From CADCUY01 sp964242735 (GTDB taxonomy: Bacteria > Actinomycetota > Actinomycetes > Actinomycetales > Quadrisphaeraceae): a DNA stretch of 64,000 nucleotides. The stretch lies in the NCBI GenBank assembly GCA_964242735.1, contig CAXTAK010000001.1, positions 336,851 through 400,850 of the forward strand, in the 5' to 3' direction. A model generated the notes under the pieces. That model ran no database searches, was not told the origin of the DNA, and was given only the letters and a program-made list of their open reading frames with translations. A program made the position numbers and the translations under genes. This document shows, piece by piece, positions 62,800 to 64,000 of this stretch (position 1 is its first letter; each line of letters begins with the position of its first letter).

Positions 62800-63932
62800 G
62801 TGAGCGCACCCACCAGCACGGGCACCGACCCCTCGCCGGGCAGGAGGGGAGTCCCTGTGTCGGTGCTGCGGGCGGCACCGAAGGTGAGCCTGCACGACCA
62901 CCTGGACGGGGCACTGCGCCCCGTGACGGTCATCGAGCTCAGCGAGGCCAGCGGCATCCGGCCGCCGCGCACCGACCCCGGTGAGCTGGCCGCGTGGTTC
63001 CTGGCGCAGTCCACGACCGGGTCGCTGGTGGACTACCTGCACTCCGTCGCCGTCACCACCGCGGTGATGCGCACCGCGGCGAACCTGCAGCGGGTGGCAC
63101 GCGAGTACGTCCTGGACCTGGCCGCCGACGGTGTGGTCCACGGGGAGGTGCGGTGGGCCCCGGAGCTGATGGTCGGTGAGGACCTGGGCCTGGACGAGGC
63201 GGTCGCCGCCGTCCAGGACGCGGGATGGCCCAGGTGCGCCAGCAAGGGGGCTCGACCGTGGTGACCCAGGTGCTGTGCGCGATGCGCCAGGGCGACCGGT
63301 CGGTGGAGATCGCCCGGCTGGCGCTGCGCCACCGGAACCGCGGGGTGGTCGGCTTCGACATCGCCGGTCCCGAGGCCGGGTACCCGCCCAGCGCCCACCG
63401 GGCCGCGTTCGACCTGCTCGCCGCCGAGGACCTGCCCGTCACCGTCCACGCCGGGGAGGCCGATGACCTGCCTAGCATCGCCTCCGCGCTCCTCGACGCC
63501 CGCGCCCTGCGCCTGGGGCACGGGGTGCGCCTGGCCCTGGACATCACCGACACCGGTGACCGACCGGTCCTGGGGCCGGTGGCGACCTGGGTGCGCGACC
63601 GGGGCATCGCCCTGGAGGTCTCCCCGACGTCGAACCTGCACACCGGTGCCTTCGCCGCCTGGGGGACCACCCTGGCCGACCACCCCTTCGACCTGCTCCA
63701 CCGCGCCGGCGTGAGGGTCACGGTCAACACCGACAACCGGTTGATGAGCGCCACCACCCTCACCGACGACCTCACCGCCCTCACCGAGGCCTTCGCCTAC
63801 GACCTCCGCGACGTCGAGACCTTCCAGCTCAACGCCGCCCGGGCCGCGTTCCTGCCCGCCGACACCCGAGAGGACCTGGTCGCCACCATCCGCGCCGGCT
63901 TCGACGCGCTCAACCACGAGAGACCGTTCTGA
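62800..63932 (+). pseudogene. Adenosine deaminase family gene with a frameshift
   Basis: The first frame gives KVSLHDHLDGALRPVTVIEL (HxH zinc motif), YLHSVAVTTAVMRTAANLQR, VVHGEVRWAPELM and LDEAVAAVQD. Near 63225 the frame changes to VTQVLCAMRQGDRSVEIARLA, FDIAGPEAGYPPSAHRAAFD, VTVHAGEADD (His, Glu), LGHGVRLALD, EVSPTSNLHTGA and VTVNTDNRLMSATTL (the two Asp). All catalytic residues of a purine deaminase are present across the two frames. Adenosine versus another base cannot be decided. A single indel separates it from an intact ~377-residue enzyme. Confidence 0.82.
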
Positions 63933-64000
63933 CACAAGGACGATCACCGGCGGCGGCATTGTCATCTACGCGCTGTCTGGTGAGAGACTGTGGTAGCAAG

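Overview
The window is very GC-rich (third codon positions almost always G or C). Its starts are often GTG, adjacent genes frequently overlap as GTGA or ATGA, and several genes look leaderless. Gene content (SigE-type ECF sigma factors, DesK/NarL-type two-component pairs, MmyB-type XRE regulators, Tat signals) points to an actinobacterium. A Kineosporiia/Kineococcus-like or related lineage is my guess from general resemblance, not a search result. No rRNA, tRNA or CRISPR array was recognised.

Layout. 0-7 kb: MFS exporter, Tat-exported alpha/beta hydrolase, NAD(P)-binding protein, a histidine kinase/response regulator pair and a DUF418 membrane protein, then a broken VOC gene. 7-13.6 kb: TetR and a run of oxidoreductases (SRPBCC+SDR, nitroreductase, three more SDRs), a DUF4345 protein and an MmyB-type regulator. 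13.6-19.6 kb: an FtsX-type ABC exporter (permease+ATPase) next to a second kinase/regulator pair, with a perfect 48-bp palindrome between the divergent units. 19.7-25 kb: SDR, VanZ/RDD protein, GMC oxidoreductase, MFS exporter, hydrolase remnant. 25-29.6 kb: a MacAB-like efflux operon in which every junction overlaps (lipoprotein, adaptor, ATPase, permease).

29.7-34.2 kb is the most original part. Two paralogous SigE-type sigma factors, each overlapping a gene for a membrane-anchored protein, converge on each other. The minus-strand unit also carries an Amidoligase_2-family enzyme and a third anchored protein. All three anchored proteins carry two copies of the same ~40-residue repeat (F-x3-G-Y-x3-D-A-x2-L-A-x-L-W ... 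A-x-A-G-x2-L-x-x-G). I could assign no known system to this locus. 34-39.6 kb: DUF998 protein, MerR, a decayed MBL hydrolase, methionine aminopeptidase with a divergent XRE protein, methyltransferase. 39.6-43.6 kb is an insertion zone: a decayed IS5-like element with visible inverted repeats, an APH-like kinase and a second degenerate IS5-family transposase.

46.5-58 kb looks like a zinc-homeostasis neighbourhood: DUF318 permease plus TIGR03943 partner, an operon znuA-znuC-znuB-(SmtB-like ArsR)-zur with a Zur-like box over the znuA promoter, an exported alpha-carbonic anhydrase, a secreted propeller protein and a YibE/F remnant. From about 45 kb to the end many genes carry single frameshifts or a stop (TIGR03943, ferredoxin-like, propeller, YibE/F, metallophosphoesterase, esterase, adenosine deaminase). 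A 100-N scaffold gap is flanked on both sides by the same 55 bases. This stretch is therefore either decaying or poorly assembled, and that should be settled before the pseudogene calls are believed.
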